Positions 9,001 to 18,432 are shown, numbered from the stretch's first letter. The stretch: DNA of 64,000 nt from an uncultured Eubacteriaceae bacterium (GCA_945867155.1 CAMBHL010000003.1:200099-264098); one strand, 5' to 3'. Notes: generated by a model not told the origin, from the sequence alone. Numbers and translations are program-made.

Positions 9001-10233
9001 CTATTGCTGTTTCGCCTGCCGAGCGTGCCGGACGCTTTCAACCAACGGCCGTATCACAAGAAATGCAAGGATCAGCCAGAACGTATTCTGATAAACATTT
9101 AAAATCAAATCGTCGATGATGCCGTGAAGAGCCAGAACCCCGCCAATCATGAGCAGATAAGTATCGCCCTTTTGGTAAGCCCGCCACAGCGCCAGGGTCA
9201 TCATCGCGATGAGCAGGGCTGTGAGCACCCAGCCGAAATTCTGAAGCATCTGGATATACATGCAGTCGACGTAATTGTAGACGCCATGGGTTTTGGACAA
9301 ATCCCGATGTCCCTTGTCGTTTAGGGCATTGCCGCTCATCTTAATGGCTTCGCCAAAGAGCCGCACGCCGTGGCTTTGAAGAGAATCCTGGCCCAGTTCC
9401 AGACGATGTCCCAGTTTCAAATTTAATTTGGACTGCCAGGGCACGTTGTTCGAATAGACCAGCGTCGCCCCGACGCTTAAGATCATGCAAAACACAAACG
9501 CAAAGGCCAGCATGCGCCCGTGCCGCTTCGGCGCCTTTTTGCTTTTTCGGGCGTGCCGCCATTTGAGAGCCGCCGCGCCGAAGATCATGAGCAGGCACAG
9601 CATAACCGCGAGTCTGGCGTCAGTTAAGCTGAAAATAAGCAGATTGAGTACCGCAAAGGCAATAAGTCCGCGCCAAGACATCTGATCTTTTTTAAGCCAG
9701 ATCGCCAACGCCGTGAGATTCGAGAGAAAAACCGACGGGTACAGCGCGTATTTAAACCCAAGGTAATGCCGCGTGCGCCCACCGCCTATCTCAACGTAAT
9801 TTCGGATGATGCCGATGCCGCTGCAGACCACCGTGATGATGAAAAGCAGACTGCCGAGTTTCAAAGTAAAATCGGCGATTTTTCGAAATTCTACATCCCG
9901 CGCCGTAAACACAAAAATCATAATCCAGGTCACCGGATTTAAGATCAAATCGTGATTGTGACTCAAAAAAACGGCGGCAAGACACGCAAAAGTCACGGCG
10001 CCGACGATGACGCTGCGCCGGATATCGTCGACGGGAAAACATTCTTTTAAAATCAAAATAACCGCAACAGCAAAAAGCACCCATTTGTAGGCAATGCCGC
10101 CGTATTGAATCTGAAAAAAAGAAATATCCCACACTGAACCGATTAAGTACAGACCGTAAGCCAGAAAAAACAGAAAATCCTTCTGGGTCCACCGCCGGGT
10201 GTGCATTTGAAATACTGCTGGTTGATAGTTCAT
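9001..10233 (-). CDS. Wzy-like polysaccharide polymerase (proximal copy)
   Basis: 410 residues from the ATG at 10233, which follows AAAGGACC; an in-frame start at 10269 would overlap the upstream gene and has no site. About ten hydrophobic segments and an external loop near residues 255-310. It shares with the polymerase at 4841-6109 the TDARL motif region, a DGxRLFG/YGFSAFG-like loop and a C-terminal IIDDLIL...NTF segment. Function by topology and context: joins repeat units on the outer face of the membrane. Confidence 0.72.
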   Translation of the reverse strand: MNYQPAVFQMHTRRWTQKDFLFFLAYGLYLIGSVWDISFFQIQYGGIAYKWVLFAVAVILILKECFPVDDIRRSVIVGAVTFACLAAVFLSHNHDLILNPVTWIMIFVFTARDVEFRKIADFTLKLGSLLFIITVVCSGIGIIRNYVEIGGGRTRHYLGFKYALYPSVFLSNLTALAIWLKKDQMSWRGLIAFAVLNLLIFSLTDARLAVMLCLLMIFGAAALKWRHARKSKKAPKRHGRMLAFAFVFCMILSVGATLVYSNNVPWQSKLNLKLGHRLELGQDSLQSHGVRLFGEAIKMSGNALNDKGHRDLSKTHGVYNYVDCMYIQMLQNFGWVLTALLIAMMTLALWRAYQKGDTYLLMIGGVLALHGIIDDLILNVYQNTFWLILAFLVIRPLVESVRHARQAKQQ

Positions 10234-10246
10234 CTTGGTCCTTTTT

Positions 10247-11017
10247 TTACGCTCTGCGGTGGGCTGCAAAATACAATCGGTTCGTCACCCGCCTCCTGGC
10301 GTAGGTCAAGGTCTGACTGAAAGGGGTTTCGGTGTTCACGACTGGCAAGTGATCGGCTTTTAAATGTTGATGCATGACCCAGACGTTGAGGAGCCGCTCT
10401 CCGAGAAAACCGTACAATCGCCTGCGGTAAGGGTCGAGTTTGGAAAGATCGACGTCTTTTTCCAGCTCAAACAGAATCGAAAAGAGCCAACCGCAGTAGG
10501 CGTCAAACCATTCGGCTTTACAGAACAGCATGTTGAACAGGCAGCAGCGGTTGTCCGAGAAAAACTGGTCAAAATCTGAAAGGTACTGGGGATGAAGTTC
10601 CCCCACCACCTGGCGCAGGCGGTCAAAAATTTCCGGCGTGCAGCAGCGGATCATGATTTCATCTTTGGCGTTCTGCTTGAAATATTCGACGTAAGGCAGA
10701 ATGATATCGCTGCCGTCCAGCCGATCAACTAAGGCTTGATAAGCATAAACGCTTTGGTACGTCCGTGCAAAATTGCTTTTGCCAAAATAACGGCGGTAAT
10801 GCACGAGGCCTTTGTACGGATCGTTCGTGTTTTTCCAGATCCAGTACAAGCCGGTCAACTCGCAGAAATTCGGATTTTTTTCGGAGATCTGATCGCCGGT
10901 GCTGTCTTTTTGAAAATCCAAATGCAGTTCAGGATGAACGGCCGCTCCAACCTGAAGGGGGCAGTACCCGTCAAGCTGGGGCGGTTCGAAAGCTTTGTGC
11001 GACGCGATATAAATCAA
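10247..11017 (-). CDS. DUF4422 family putative glycosyltransferase (copy 2)
   Basis: 256 residues from a TTG start at 11017. Family homology begins at LIYIASHKAFEPP; the TTG follows AGGAGG by six bases and forms a TTGA overlap with the stop of the upstream GT4 gene. Longer in-frame extensions would run far into that gene. ELTGLYWIWKN and HYRRYF motifs identify DUF4422. Presumed glycosyltransferase of the repeat unit; specificity unknown. Confidence 0.82.
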   Translation of the reverse strand: MIYIASHKAFEPPQLDGYCPLQVGAAVHPELHLDFQKDSTGDQISEKNPNFCELTGLYWIWKNTNDPYKGLVHYRRYFGKSNFARTYQSVYAYQALVDRLDGSDIILPYVEYFKQNAKDEIMIRCCTPEIFDRLRQVVGELHPQYLSDFDQFFSDNRCCLFNMLFCKAEWFDAYCGWLFSILFELEKDVDLSKLDPYRRRLYGFLGERLLNVWVMHQHLKADHLPVVNTETPFSQTLTYARRRVTNRLYFAAHRRA

Positions 11018-12135
11018 TGCACCCCTCCTGTGTACAAATCCAAAAACTGCTGAACCGTATACGCGATATCGTACCCCGCCTTGTTGAGTTTTGCATAGGT
11101 ATCCTGCCGGGGCTGACTTGCCATCCGCTGGATCTGCTGCGCCCATACCGGCACTTCGTTCTCAGTAATGGGCAGATAACGGACCGTCTCAGTCAGTTTC
11201 GCCTCCCGGGTGATCTGGTCAGAAAATAGCACTGGCAGGCCTGCGGCCTGAGCTTCAACCCCGACGATCGGCAGACCTTCAAAATGGGAAGGCAACACAA
11301 AAACGTCCATGGCCTGAAGGAGTTTCGGCACCCGGCCGCTGGCACCGTAAAAAATCACAGCATCTTCAAGGCTCATCGCCTGCGCCTGAGCTTCAGTCTG
11401 AGTTTTGAGCTCCCCTTCTCCAACAAGCAGCAGTTTAGCCCGGGGTTCCAAAGCCTTAAAGGCTTTAAAAATTTTCAAAAGATAGCCATGGTTTTTTTGA
11501 TAGGCAAAACGGCCCACATGGCCCACCACCACAGCATTTTCCAAATGAAGTTCGCTGCGGATATCGGATCGTGCTTTTGCATTATAGCGAAATTTTTTCA
11601 AGTCCACGCCATTGTGAATCAGCTGAACCTGAGCCGGAGTGATATTGGGATACATCCAGTCCCTGGCCAGATCTGAACACGCGACAAAGCGCGTGCCGTA
11701 ATTTTTTAATTTAGTACGGAAGAAATAGTGCACCCTGCGTTTAAAGGCTTGATGAGCCCCGTCCACGCCGGCGGCGTGGGAGTGCATGATGATATGTCTC
11801 ACACCAGCATCTTTCGCCGCTTTTGCCGCGACCCAGATTTTATTGGCCACGTCGGAATGAATGTGAACGTAGTCGTAGTCCTGCTCCGTCATCAGCTGTT
11901 TCAGCGCTTTGTAAATATGGCGCTGCTTGACGATTTTATTGCCGGGGCGTCCCACGTAATAAACCTGGGTGCCCATAGCGTTGAGGGTGTCGATATTGGC
12001 CTGCTTTTCAAAGGGTTCCTGACAGGCAATGTCGATGTGAAGATCTTCAGGCTTGTGTTCGATGACGTTTTTCACCAGACTGTAAACACCGCCGTGGCCG
12101 TTGTCGTCGACATTAACCTCCAGCACTTTCGTCAT
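11014..12135 (-). CDS. GT4-family glycosyltransferase (EpsF-like)
   Basis: 373 residues, GT-B family 4, resembling EpsF-type exopolysaccharide glycosyltransferases. The N-terminal domain carries NGHGGVYSL and MHSHAAG; the C-terminal domain has the donor-binding segment PSHFEGLPIVGVEA with the E-x7-E pair. It overlaps the GT2 gene upstream by 23 bases and the DUF4422 gene downstream by four, so the three are tightly coupled. Donor sugar not predictable. Confidence 0.86.
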   Translation of the reverse strand: MTKVLEVNVDDNGHGGVYSLVKNVIEHKPEDLHIDIACQEPFEKQANIDTLNAMGTQVYYVGRPGNKIVKQRHIYKALKQLMTEQDYDYVHIHSDVANKIWVAAKAAKDAGVRHIIMHSHAAGVDGAHQAFKRRVHYFFRTKLKNYGTRFVACSDLARDWMYPNITPAQVQLIHNGVDLKKFRYNAKARSDIRSELHLENAVVVGHVGRFAYQKNHGYLLKIFKAFKALEPRAKLLLVGEGELKTQTEAQAQAMSLEDAVIFYGASGRVPKLLQAMDVFVLPSHFEGLPIVGVEAQAAGLPVLFSDQITREAKLTETVRYLPITENEVPVWAQQIQRMASQPRQDTYAKLNKAGYDIAYTVQQFLDLYTGGVH

Positions 12136-13057
12136 GATCCGCCTTCCCTTCTTCTAAATTTACGTATTCAATCTGTGGATGAAAATGAAAGCCTTTTTTA
12201 AAAGAGGTTTTGATCACCTTAAGCTTCTCTGATTTCGCTGTCTTCGCTTTAAACAGAACTTTCAGCAAATGGAAGGCCGTTCGGGCGTACAAATAGAGAT
12301 AGCCTTTGAGACCCTCTCTCCGGTACAGCACCACTTCGTTGCGGTACATATAGCGGTAGCGCCACAGACGGTCCGGGCTGTCCTGTTCAATGCCGACTTT
12401 CTGGTTGCTGCCCATACGGTGCACCACACGGCTGGCCGGCACAGCGTAGCACGGCAGATGTCTGGAAATCCGTCTCGAATATTCGAGATCGTCTGACCAA
12501 ATGAAAAAGTCCTGAATCGGCAAACCGTATTTGACAATCACGTCCGCCTTGACAAAAAACGACACAAAGGTCGCCATGATGACAGGGACTTGATCTTTCG
12601 TATAATCCTCTAACTTTTTGTGAAGGCCTGTGCGCTGACGGTTCATGTTGCAGATGCTGCCGTCGGTCCAGTACGCGATGCCGGACAAAAAGCCGTAACG
12701 TCCGTCCAGTCTGCGGTCGGCCTTGAGCAGTTCGGATAAAGCCAAGGGCGTCACATAGGTATCGTCGTCCATGAGCCAGGCGTAATCGTAACCCAGCTGA
12801 ACGGCCTTTTCCGAGCCGACCCGGAATCCGCCGGCCCCGCCAATGTTCTCGCCCGTATTAAAATAATAAACCTGTTGGCGATCAATGAGGTCCTGAATCG
12901 CTTCTTTTGTGCCGTCGGTGCTGGCATTATCGATTAAAATGATGTCGCACTGTTCTTTTTCAAGCAACAGCAGATGCTCCAGGCACCCTTTCAGCATGTC
13001 TTTTCGGTTGTAGGTCACCACCACAGCGGCAACGGGATGTTTTCTCTGCCATTTCAT
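12113..13057 (-). CDS. GT2-family glycosyltransferase
   Basis: 314 residues, GT-A fold family 2. Motifs: VVVTYNRKDML at the N-terminus, LIDNASTDGT near residue 42, the metal-binding aspartates in WLMDDDTYV near residue 95 and WSDDLEYSRR near residue 188. The arrangement is like galactofuranosyl- and rhamnosyl-transferase relatives of GlfT. The start shares one base with the stop of the upstream DUF4422 gene (TGATG). Confidence 0.87.
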   Translation of the reverse strand: MKWQRKHPVAAVVVTYNRKDMLKGCLEHLLLLEKEQCDIILIDNASTDGTKEAIQDLIDRQQVYYFNTGENIGGAGGFRVGSEKAVQLGYDYAWLMDDDTYVTPLALSELLKADRRLDGRYGFLSGIAYWTDGSICNMNRQRTGLHKKLEDYTKDQVPVIMATFVSFFVKADVIVKYGLPIQDFFIWSDDLEYSRRISRHLPCYAVPASRVVHRMGSNQKVGIEQDSPDRLWRYRYMYRNEVVLYRREGLKGYLYLYARTAFHLLKVLFKAKTAKSEKLKVIKTSFKKGFHFHPQIEYVNLEEGKADHDESAGG

Positions 13058-13887
13058 CAGAAACTGCCCTCATACTTTCGGTGAAAAAATTTTGCCCGCA
13101 AAAAAGAAAAGCCTTTTTTTAGCCAGTTGGTCTTTTCCATGTTCGCGTAAGGCAGGGTTTTAATGTCGGAAGCCTTTAATCTGTCGGCCCGAACCTGATG
13201 GGCCAGCCAGACGTTGAAGATGATTTCTGCGATGCGACCGAAATACCGTCTTTGAAACGGACTGAGCTCAGCCATATCCACCCGCTGTTCCAGCTCACCT
13301 AAAATTTTAAACAGCCAGGTGCAGTATTCCCCGACTAAGGGACGGGCCATAATCATCATGTTGAACATGTACCCTGAAGATTGTTTCGTGATGCGGTCGA
13401 AATCTTCAAGATAATCCGGATAAAACTGCTCAATAATATCCCGGGTCGCATCCAGTTGAACCGCATAATGGGTGTGAGCGTAATGGGAATAAAGAGTTTC
13501 GATGTAGTAGCGCCGCTTCTTCGGCACAAAAACCTGATATTGTCCCAGCAGAGGGGCCAGATCCTGATAAGTGAGAATCGACTGAAAGCGGTCACGGTGC
13601 AGCGGTTTTTTGACAAAGTAGCGTCTGTAATGCACCAGCCCGATGTAATCGGCCCGGACGTGCTTCCAGGCCCAGTACAGGCCGGTCAGCTCACAGTAGC
13701 CGTCGTTTTTTAGGGAAATATTGTCGCCGGTATTGTCTTTGACATAGCCCAAATCGAGGGGATGGCCCTCCCCGTCCGTTTTGCCCTCTGCGCCGACGTG
13801 CAGCGGCAGGTACATCGGGTCTTCCGGCATTCTGTATTTTTTATGTGTCGCGACGATGATTTGAATCCGCCCGCTTATGTCCTTCAT
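13057..13887 (-). CDS. DUF4422 family putative glycosyltransferase (copy 3)
   Basis: 276 residues, DUF4422. IIVATHKKYRMP opens the domain, with ELTGLYWAWKH and HYRRYF near residues 65-90. As second gene of the operon, straight after the initiating transferase, it is a candidate for adding the second sugar. Preceded by TTGGAG. One-base overlap with the downstream GT2 gene. Confidence 0.82.
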   Translation of the reverse strand: MKDISGRIQIIVATHKKYRMPEDPMYLPLHVGAEGKTDGEGHPLDLGYVKDNTGDNISLKNDGYCELTGLYWAWKHVRADYIGLVHYRRYFVKKPLHRDRFQSILTYQDLAPLLGQYQVFVPKKRRYYIETLYSHYAHTHYAVQLDATRDIIEQFYPDYLEDFDRITKQSSGYMFNMMIMARPLVGEYCTWLFKILGELEQRVDMAELSPFQRRYFGRIAEIIFNVWLAHQVRADRLKASDIKTLPYANMEKTNWLKKGFSFLRAKFFHRKYEGSF

Positions 13888-13902
13888 ATTCGTTTCTCCA
13901 AT

Positions 13903-15315
13903 TTATTCCGCGCCTTTTGCCGTAAAAACCACTTTGATCGTCTTAAGTATCAATTTAAAGTCCAATCCCAGACTCCAGTTTTCGATGTAATAAGCGTCGA
14001 GCTTCACCACTTCTTCAAAATCGGTAATTTCCGAACGGCCGCTGGCCTGCCACATCCCGGTCAGGCCGGGTTTCGCGGCCAGGCGCTTCAAATGGTGCAT
14101 GTCGTACTGTTTGTACTCTTCGACAGTTGGCGGCCGCGTCCCCACGAGGGACATATCGCCTTTCAGGACGTTGAAAAACTGTGGCAGCTCGTCAACGCTC
14201 GCCTTGCGCAGAAAATGGCCGATGGGAATGATCCGGGGGTCGTTGTCCATCTTGAACATGAGCCCAGACATTTTGTTCTGGGCCATGAGTTCTTTCTTGC
14301 GTTCTTCGGCGTCGGGGTACATGGTTCTGAATTTGTAGATCTTAAAGGTTCTGCCGTTGCGGCCGACCCGTTCCTGGGCGAAGAAAATCGGCCCCGGGGA
14401 CTGATGCTTGATGATCGGTCCGAAAATAATCAGGGCAATACCGGTGAAAATCAGGCCGATGAGAGCCCCGACGATGTCCGCAGCGCGCTTGACGATGAGC
14501 TTCCACTGGGGCACAGCGCTCATGCTGGCAGTCATAACCGTCAGGCTGCCCATTTTCTGGATCGCCTTGTTCGGGATATCGCTGTTGAATTCCGGCAGGG
14601 CGAGATGCACCGTCAGCCCCGCTTCCACAAACATCTTGATCAAATGTTCCGTCGCTTTGTTGCGCACGTCGATGTCGATGAACACTTCATCGACGATGTT
14701 TTTGCGGACGTATTCAAAAACCGACCGCATTTCACAGACGACGGGAATGTCGCGATAAGTCTGCCCCACCTGATCCTGAAGATCGTAGAGCACGAGTCCG
14801 CAGATGTTAAAAGAACGGTAGAAATTCCGCTGCAAATTTGCGATAGCGGACTCGGCATTGTCGCTGGTCACGATCGCCAGCATCTGCCGTTCTTTTTTGG
14901 AGACTCTGAGGCGATGGCGGACCACCCGCTTCCACAGCACCCGTTCTGTGTAATTGAGCACGATGGACACCGGGATCATGGACACCATGAGTACCCGGGA
15001 ATAATAGTAGGAATTCTGCATCAAAAACATCCAGAAGATCAAAAGCATGATCGTCACAAAGGTGTGGATGCAGACGGATTTAAATTCCGCGTACCGGTCC
15101 CGGTAGATGATATTGCTGTAGGTGGACGAAAAGAAAGCCGCGATGATGTGCGCCGGTACAATGGCGATCGCCATTCTTTTGTACAGCGGCGGAAACGGAA
15201 TGAATACGCCGATTTTATAGGCGTAAACAATAAAAAAAGAGAGTTCAAAGAACACCAGGTCAAGCAGGAGAAAATCCAGATGCTTGACCCAGCTGCTCGT
15301 TTTTCTTTTATACAT
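13903..15315 (-). CDS. Undecaprenyl-phosphate sugar phosphotransferase (initiating enzyme)
   Basis: 470 residues. Four to five hydrophobic segments at the N-terminus, a Rossmann-like middle region (near 140-260), one membrane-associated segment (near 275-300) and a C-terminal bacterial sugar transferase domain with SPGPIFFAQERVG, KFRTM and KPGLTGMWQASGRSE. This is the WbaP/CpsE-type polyisoprenyl-phosphate hexose-1-phosphate transferase that starts the lipid-linked repeat unit. As first gene behind the operon promoter it defines the cluster. Sugar (galactose, glucose or other) not determined. Start preceded by TTGGAG. Confidence 0.92.
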   Translation of the reverse strand: MYKRKTSSWVKHLDFLLLDLVFFELSFFIVYAYKIGVFIPFPPLYKRMAIAIVPAHIIAAFFSSTYSNIIYRDRYAEFKSVCIHTFVTIMLLIFWMFLMQNSYYYSRVLMVSMIPVSIVLNYTERVLWKRVVRHRLRVSKKERQMLAIVTSDNAESAIANLQRNFYRSFNICGLVLYDLQDQVGQTYRDIPVVCEMRSVFEYVRKNIVDEVFIDIDVRNKATEHLIKMFVEAGLTVHLALPEFNSDIPNKAIQKMGSLTVMTASMSAVPQWKLIVKRAADIVGALIGLIFTGIALIIFGPIIKHQSPGPIFFAQERVGRNGRTFKIYKFRTMYPDAEERKKELMAQNKMSGLMFKMDNDPRIIPIGHFLRKASVDELPQFFNVLKGDMSLVGTRPPTVEEYKQYDMHHLKRLAAKPGLTGMWQASGRSEITDFEEVVKLDAYYIENWSLGLDFKLILKTIKVVFTAKGAE

Positions 15316-15360
15316 GTATACTCCAATCTCAGGTTTTGACTTTATTGATGGTATGCGTGT

Positions 15361-15388
15361 ATTATATCACGGCTCGCATAAAATTCAA
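15361..15388 (-). promoter_or_regulatory. Promoter of the polysaccharide operon
   Basis: Minus strand: -35 TTGAAT (15383-15388), 16-base spacer, -10 TATAAT (15361-15366) with an extended TGA just upstream. It gives a leader of about 40 bases before the first gene. It lies immediately downstream of the glmM stop codon; no terminator was recognised between glmM and the operon, so some read-through is possible. Confidence 0.75.
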
Positions 15389-15425
15389 AAAGCATCAATT
15401 TTTGGGGTTAATCTGTTATTAAGTC

Positions 15426-16817
15426 TCAGGCTTCAGCGTAGCCTTTGTCCCGAATCACGCGGATGACCGAATCTACCAATTCTTCGCACTGGAGCTTGGT
15501 TTCCGCTTCCACCATGACGCGGATCAAGGGTTCTGTGCCCGAAGGTCTCACGAGAATCCGGCCGGTATCGCCAAGGGTGTCCGCCGCCTGTTTCACGGCC
15601 TGTTTCACGTCGGGATCATTCTGCGCAGCTTCCTTGTCTGCGACCCGGACGTTTTTGAGCACCTGGGGATAAATGTACAGAGGTTCAGTCAGTTCCGACA
15701 GCCTCTTTTTCTGGCCGATCATGGCCTGCATGACCTTGAGGCTGGTCAGAATGCCGTCGCCGGTGGACGCGTATTTCGAGAAAATGATATGGCCCGACTG
15801 TTCGCCGCCGAGGTGGCAGCCGTGTTCCGACATGTATTCGTAGACGTATTTGTCGCCAACCTTCGTCTTGGCGTAGCCGATACCCAGCTGGTCAAAGGCC
15901 TTGTACAGACCGAAATTGGACATGACGGTCGTGACGACGGTGTTGTTCACGAGTTTGCCCCGTTCCTTCATGTAGCGGCCGTACAGGTAGAGAATGTGAT
16001 CTCCGGTCACCACGTTGCCCTTTTCATCCACAGCCAGGCAGCGGTCGGCGTCTCCGTCATAGGCAAAACCCACGTCCATGCCGTGATCTACGACGTACTG
16101 CCGCAGCCCTTCGATGTGGGTCGAGCCGGCGTTCGCGTTGATGTTGAGGCCGTCGGGATCGGCGTTGATCACCGATACGGTCGCGCCCAAAGCGTTGAAC
16201 ACCGACGGCGCAATGTTCCACGCCGAGCCGTTGGCGCAATCCAGCGCCACCTTCATCCCCTTGAAGGAATAAACCCCCAGGGAAATCAAATAGCCGATGT
16301 AGCGGTTGCGTCCGGAGGCGTAGTCGATGGAGCGGCCGATTTTATCCCGTTCGGCCTTCGGCAGCTTGCCGCCCCAGGTTTTGCCGAAAGCGGTTAAATG
16401 GCCGTCAATATAGGATTCGACGAGATCAATCACTTCCGGGTCCATTTTTTCGCCGTTGTGATTGATGAGCTTGATTCCGTTGTCGTAATAGGGGTTGTGG
16501 CTCGCGGAAATCATGATGCCGCAGTCAAACTGATCCACCCGGGTCACATAAGCGACAGAAGGGGTGGTCGTCACGTGAAGAATGTAGGCGTCAGCGCCTG
16601 AGGCCACAAGGCCGCCGACGAGCATGGATTCAAACATGTAGCTCGATCGTCTCGTGTCTTTGCCGATCACAATCCGGGGCGTTGTCGCATCGCCTTTCTG
16701 GCGGCGGATTTCACCGTAGTACCAGCCCAGAAAACGGCCGATTTCGTAAGCGTGTTCTGCTCTTAACGTCACATTGGCTTCCCCGCGGAAACCGTCTGTT
16801 CCAAAATATTTTCCCAT
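15426..16817 (-). CDS. glmM: Phosphoglucosamine mutase
   Basis: 463 residues, alpha-D-phosphohexomutase family. Converts glucosamine-6-phosphate to glucosamine-1-phosphate for UDP-GlcNAc synthesis. The N-terminus YFGTDGFRGEAN, the phosphoserine loop ISASHNP (serine near residue 106), the metal site DGDADR and the C-terminal RPSGTEPLIRV loop are all present and typical of GlmM rather than other phosphohexomutases. The start follows AGGAG. Its place upstream of the polysaccharide operon fits a supply role for amino-sugar donors, though it has its own transcription unit. Confidence 0.96.
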   Translation of the reverse strand: MGKYFGTDGFRGEANVTLRAEHAYEIGRFLGWYYGEIRRQKGDATTPRIVIGKDTRRSSYMFESMLVGGLVASGADAYILHVTTTPSVAYVTRVDQFDCGIMISASHNPYYDNGIKLINHNGEKMDPEVIDLVESYIDGHLTAFGKTWGGKLPKAERDKIGRSIDYASGRNRYIGYLISLGVYSFKGMKVALDCANGSAWNIAPSVFNALGATVSVINADPDGLNINANAGSTHIEGLRQYVVDHGMDVGFAYDGDADRCLAVDEKGNVVTGDHILYLYGRYMKERGKLVNNTVVTTVMSNFGLYKAFDQLGIGYAKTKVGDKYVYEYMSEHGCHLGGEQSGHIIFSKYASTGDGILTSLKVMQAMIGQKKRLSELTEPLYIYPQVLKNVRVADKEAAQNDPDVKQAVKQAADTLGDTGRILVRPSGTEPLIRVMVEAETKLQCEELVDSVIRVIRDKGYAEA

Positions 16818-16855
16818 CGCTTGATCTCCTGTATTCTGAATTTCCTGTCATTACA

Positions 16856-16889
16856 AAAAAACTCCGAAGCCATCGCCTCGGAGTTTTTT
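16856..16889 (-). terminator. Rho-independent terminator after tsf
   Basis: Inverted repeat AAAAAACTCCGA (16856-16867) / TCGGAGTTTTTT (16878-16889) with a ten-base loop, nine bases past the tsf stop on the minus strand. Confidence 0.85.
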
Positions 16890-16897
16890 GATGTCAA

Positions 16898-17548
16898 TTA
16901 TTCGCCCATTTGTTTGGCAACTTCTTCAGCAAAGTTTTCCTGTTTCTTTTCGAGGCCTTCACCCATTTCGAAACGAGCAAAACGGCGGATCTTGACATTT
17001 TCGCCAATGTCCATGATCTGTTCTTTGACCAAATCGCCGATGGTCATGTCCGGATCTTTGATGTAAGGCTGATCCAGCAGGCAGATTTCTTTGTAGAATT
17101 TCTTCAGGCGGCCTGTCACCATCTTGTCGACGATTTTTTCCGGCTTGCCTTCGTTCAAAGCCTGAACTCTCAGGATTTCCTTTTCTTTTTCGACTTCTTC
17201 TGCCGGGACATCTTCTTCGCTTAAATATTTCGGATTGGATGCGGCAATGTGCATCGCGACGTCCTTGGCAAAGCGCTGGAATTTGTCGGTCTGCGCGACG
17301 AAGTCCGTTTCGCAGTTGATTTCAACCATTGCGCCGATGCGGCCGCCCATGTGGATGTAAGAAGCGACAACGCCTTCAGCGGCAATGCGGTCTGCCTTTT
17401 TCGCTGTTTTTGCCATGCCCTTTTCGCGAAGGATGACGATGGCTTTTTCCATATCACCGTCTGCTTCGGTTAAGGCTTTTTTGCAGTCCATCATACCGGA
17501 ACCGGTTTTTTCACGCAGTTCCTTGACCATCTGTGCTGTAATTTTCAT
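16898..17548 (-). CDS. tsf: Translation elongation factor Ts
   Basis: 216 residues, the short EF-Ts type. The N-terminal UBA-like domain ([16 protein letters not shown]) and the conserved core ([10 protein letters not shown], residues 75-85) are clear. It is the nucleotide exchange factor for EF-Tu. It follows rpsB by 27 bases in the usual rpsB-tsf order, but the unit ends here with a terminator; pyrH and frr, which normally follow in Bacillota, are absent. Confidence 0.96.
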   Translation of the reverse strand: MKITAQMVKELREKTGSGMMDCKKALTEADGDMEKAIVILREKGMAKTAKKADRIAAEGVVASYIHMGGRIGAMVEINCETDFVAQTDKFQRFAKDVAMHIAASNPKYLSEEDVPAEEVEKEKEILRVQALNEGKPEKIVDKMVTGRLKKFYKEICLLDQPYIKDPDMTIGDLVKEQIMDIGENVKIRRFARFEMGEGLEKKQENFAEEVAKQMGE

Positions 17549-17575
17549 GAATTGTCTCCTCCAGTATCAATCGAA

Positions 17576-18337
17576 TTATTCAGCTTCTGTTTCTTCCGCT
17601 TCTGCTTCTGCTGCAGAAATCGGCACATCTTCTTCCTGTTCTTCAGCCGGGGTCTGGCCCTGTTTGCCTTCGACGACCGCGTCGGCCAGGATGCGCAGGA
17701 TCAAAGCGATGGCGCGGATCGCGTCGTCATTGCCCGGGATGATGTAGTCGACATCGTCCGGATCGCAGTTGGTATCGACGATGCTGACGATTGGAATACC
17801 CAGTTTCTGAGCTTCGCGGATGGCGATCGCTTCTTTTTTGCAGTCAATCACAACGATAGCGCCTGGCATGCCGTCCATGTCTTCGATACCGCCTAAGAAT
17901 TTCTGAAGTTTTTCACGTTCGCGGATCAAACCGATGACTTCTTTTTTCGGCAGCAGATCAAAGGTGCCGTCTTCTTCCATGCGCTTGAGATCTTTCAGAC
18001 GGTTGATGCGCTTGTTGATGGTTTCCCAGTTTGTCAGGGTGCCGCCGAGCCAGCGGTGGTTGACGTAGAATTCGCCGCAGCGTTTGGCTTCGGTTTCGAT
18101 GCTGTTCTGGGCCTGTTTCTTCGTGCCGACAAAGAGAATGTGTTTGCCGTCTGCCGCTAAATCACGGACGAAGTTGTAAGCATCCCCGATCATGGTGACC
18201 GTCTGCTGTAAGTCGATGATGTAAATCCCGTTTCTTTCAGTGAAGATGTAGGGTTTCATCTTCGGGTTCCATCTCCGAGTCTGGTGACCGAAGTGGACAC
18301 CGGCTTCCAATAATTGTTTCATTGTGACAATAGCCAT
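17576..18337 (-). CDS. rpsB: 30S ribosomal protein S2
   Basis: 253 residues. The N-terminal [20 protein letters not shown] and [10 protein letters not shown] motifs are S2 hallmarks, and the acidic C-terminal tail is common. The ATG at 18337 is chosen because AGGAGG ends seven bases before it; the ATG six bases earlier would nearly touch the site. Transcribed with tsf from the promoter at 18439-18467. Confidence 0.96.
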   Translation of the reverse strand: MAIVTMKQLLEAGVHFGHQTRRWNPKMKPYIFTERNGIYIIDLQQTVTMIGDAYNFVRDLAADGKHILFVGTKKQAQNSIETEAKRCGEFYVNHRWLGGTLTNWETINKRINRLKDLKRMEEDGTFDLLPKKEVIGLIREREKLQKFLGGIEDMDGMPGAIVVIDCKKEAIAIREAQKLGIPIVSIVDTNCDPDDVDYIIPGNDDAIRAIALILRILADAVVEGKQGQTPAEEQEEDVPISAAEAEAEETEAE

Positions 18338-18432
18338 TTTCATACCTCCTGGTTTTTCTTCCATTTTCTTCGTCAGGACCCGCGACTGTAAAAGCACCGG
18401 CGTGTCCCTCTGAAAATGTGTATATTCACAAC
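18338..18432 (-). promoter_or_regulatory. rpsB 5' leader with a possible hairpin
   Basis: About 95 untranslated bases lie between the expected start site and the rpsB ATG. The segment near 18370-18405 can fold: AGGGAC...CGC pairs with GCG...GTCCT around a 16-base loop, with small bulges. Leaders of ribosomal protein genes often bind the product for feedback control; that role here is inference. Confidence 0.3.

Noticed and set aside
13762..15339. 525-codon open frame on the plus strand
   Set aside because: It is antisense to the initiating sugar transferase and a DUF4422 gene, both with clear motifs; its composition (rich in His, Asp, Arg, Phe) is typical of a shadow frame.
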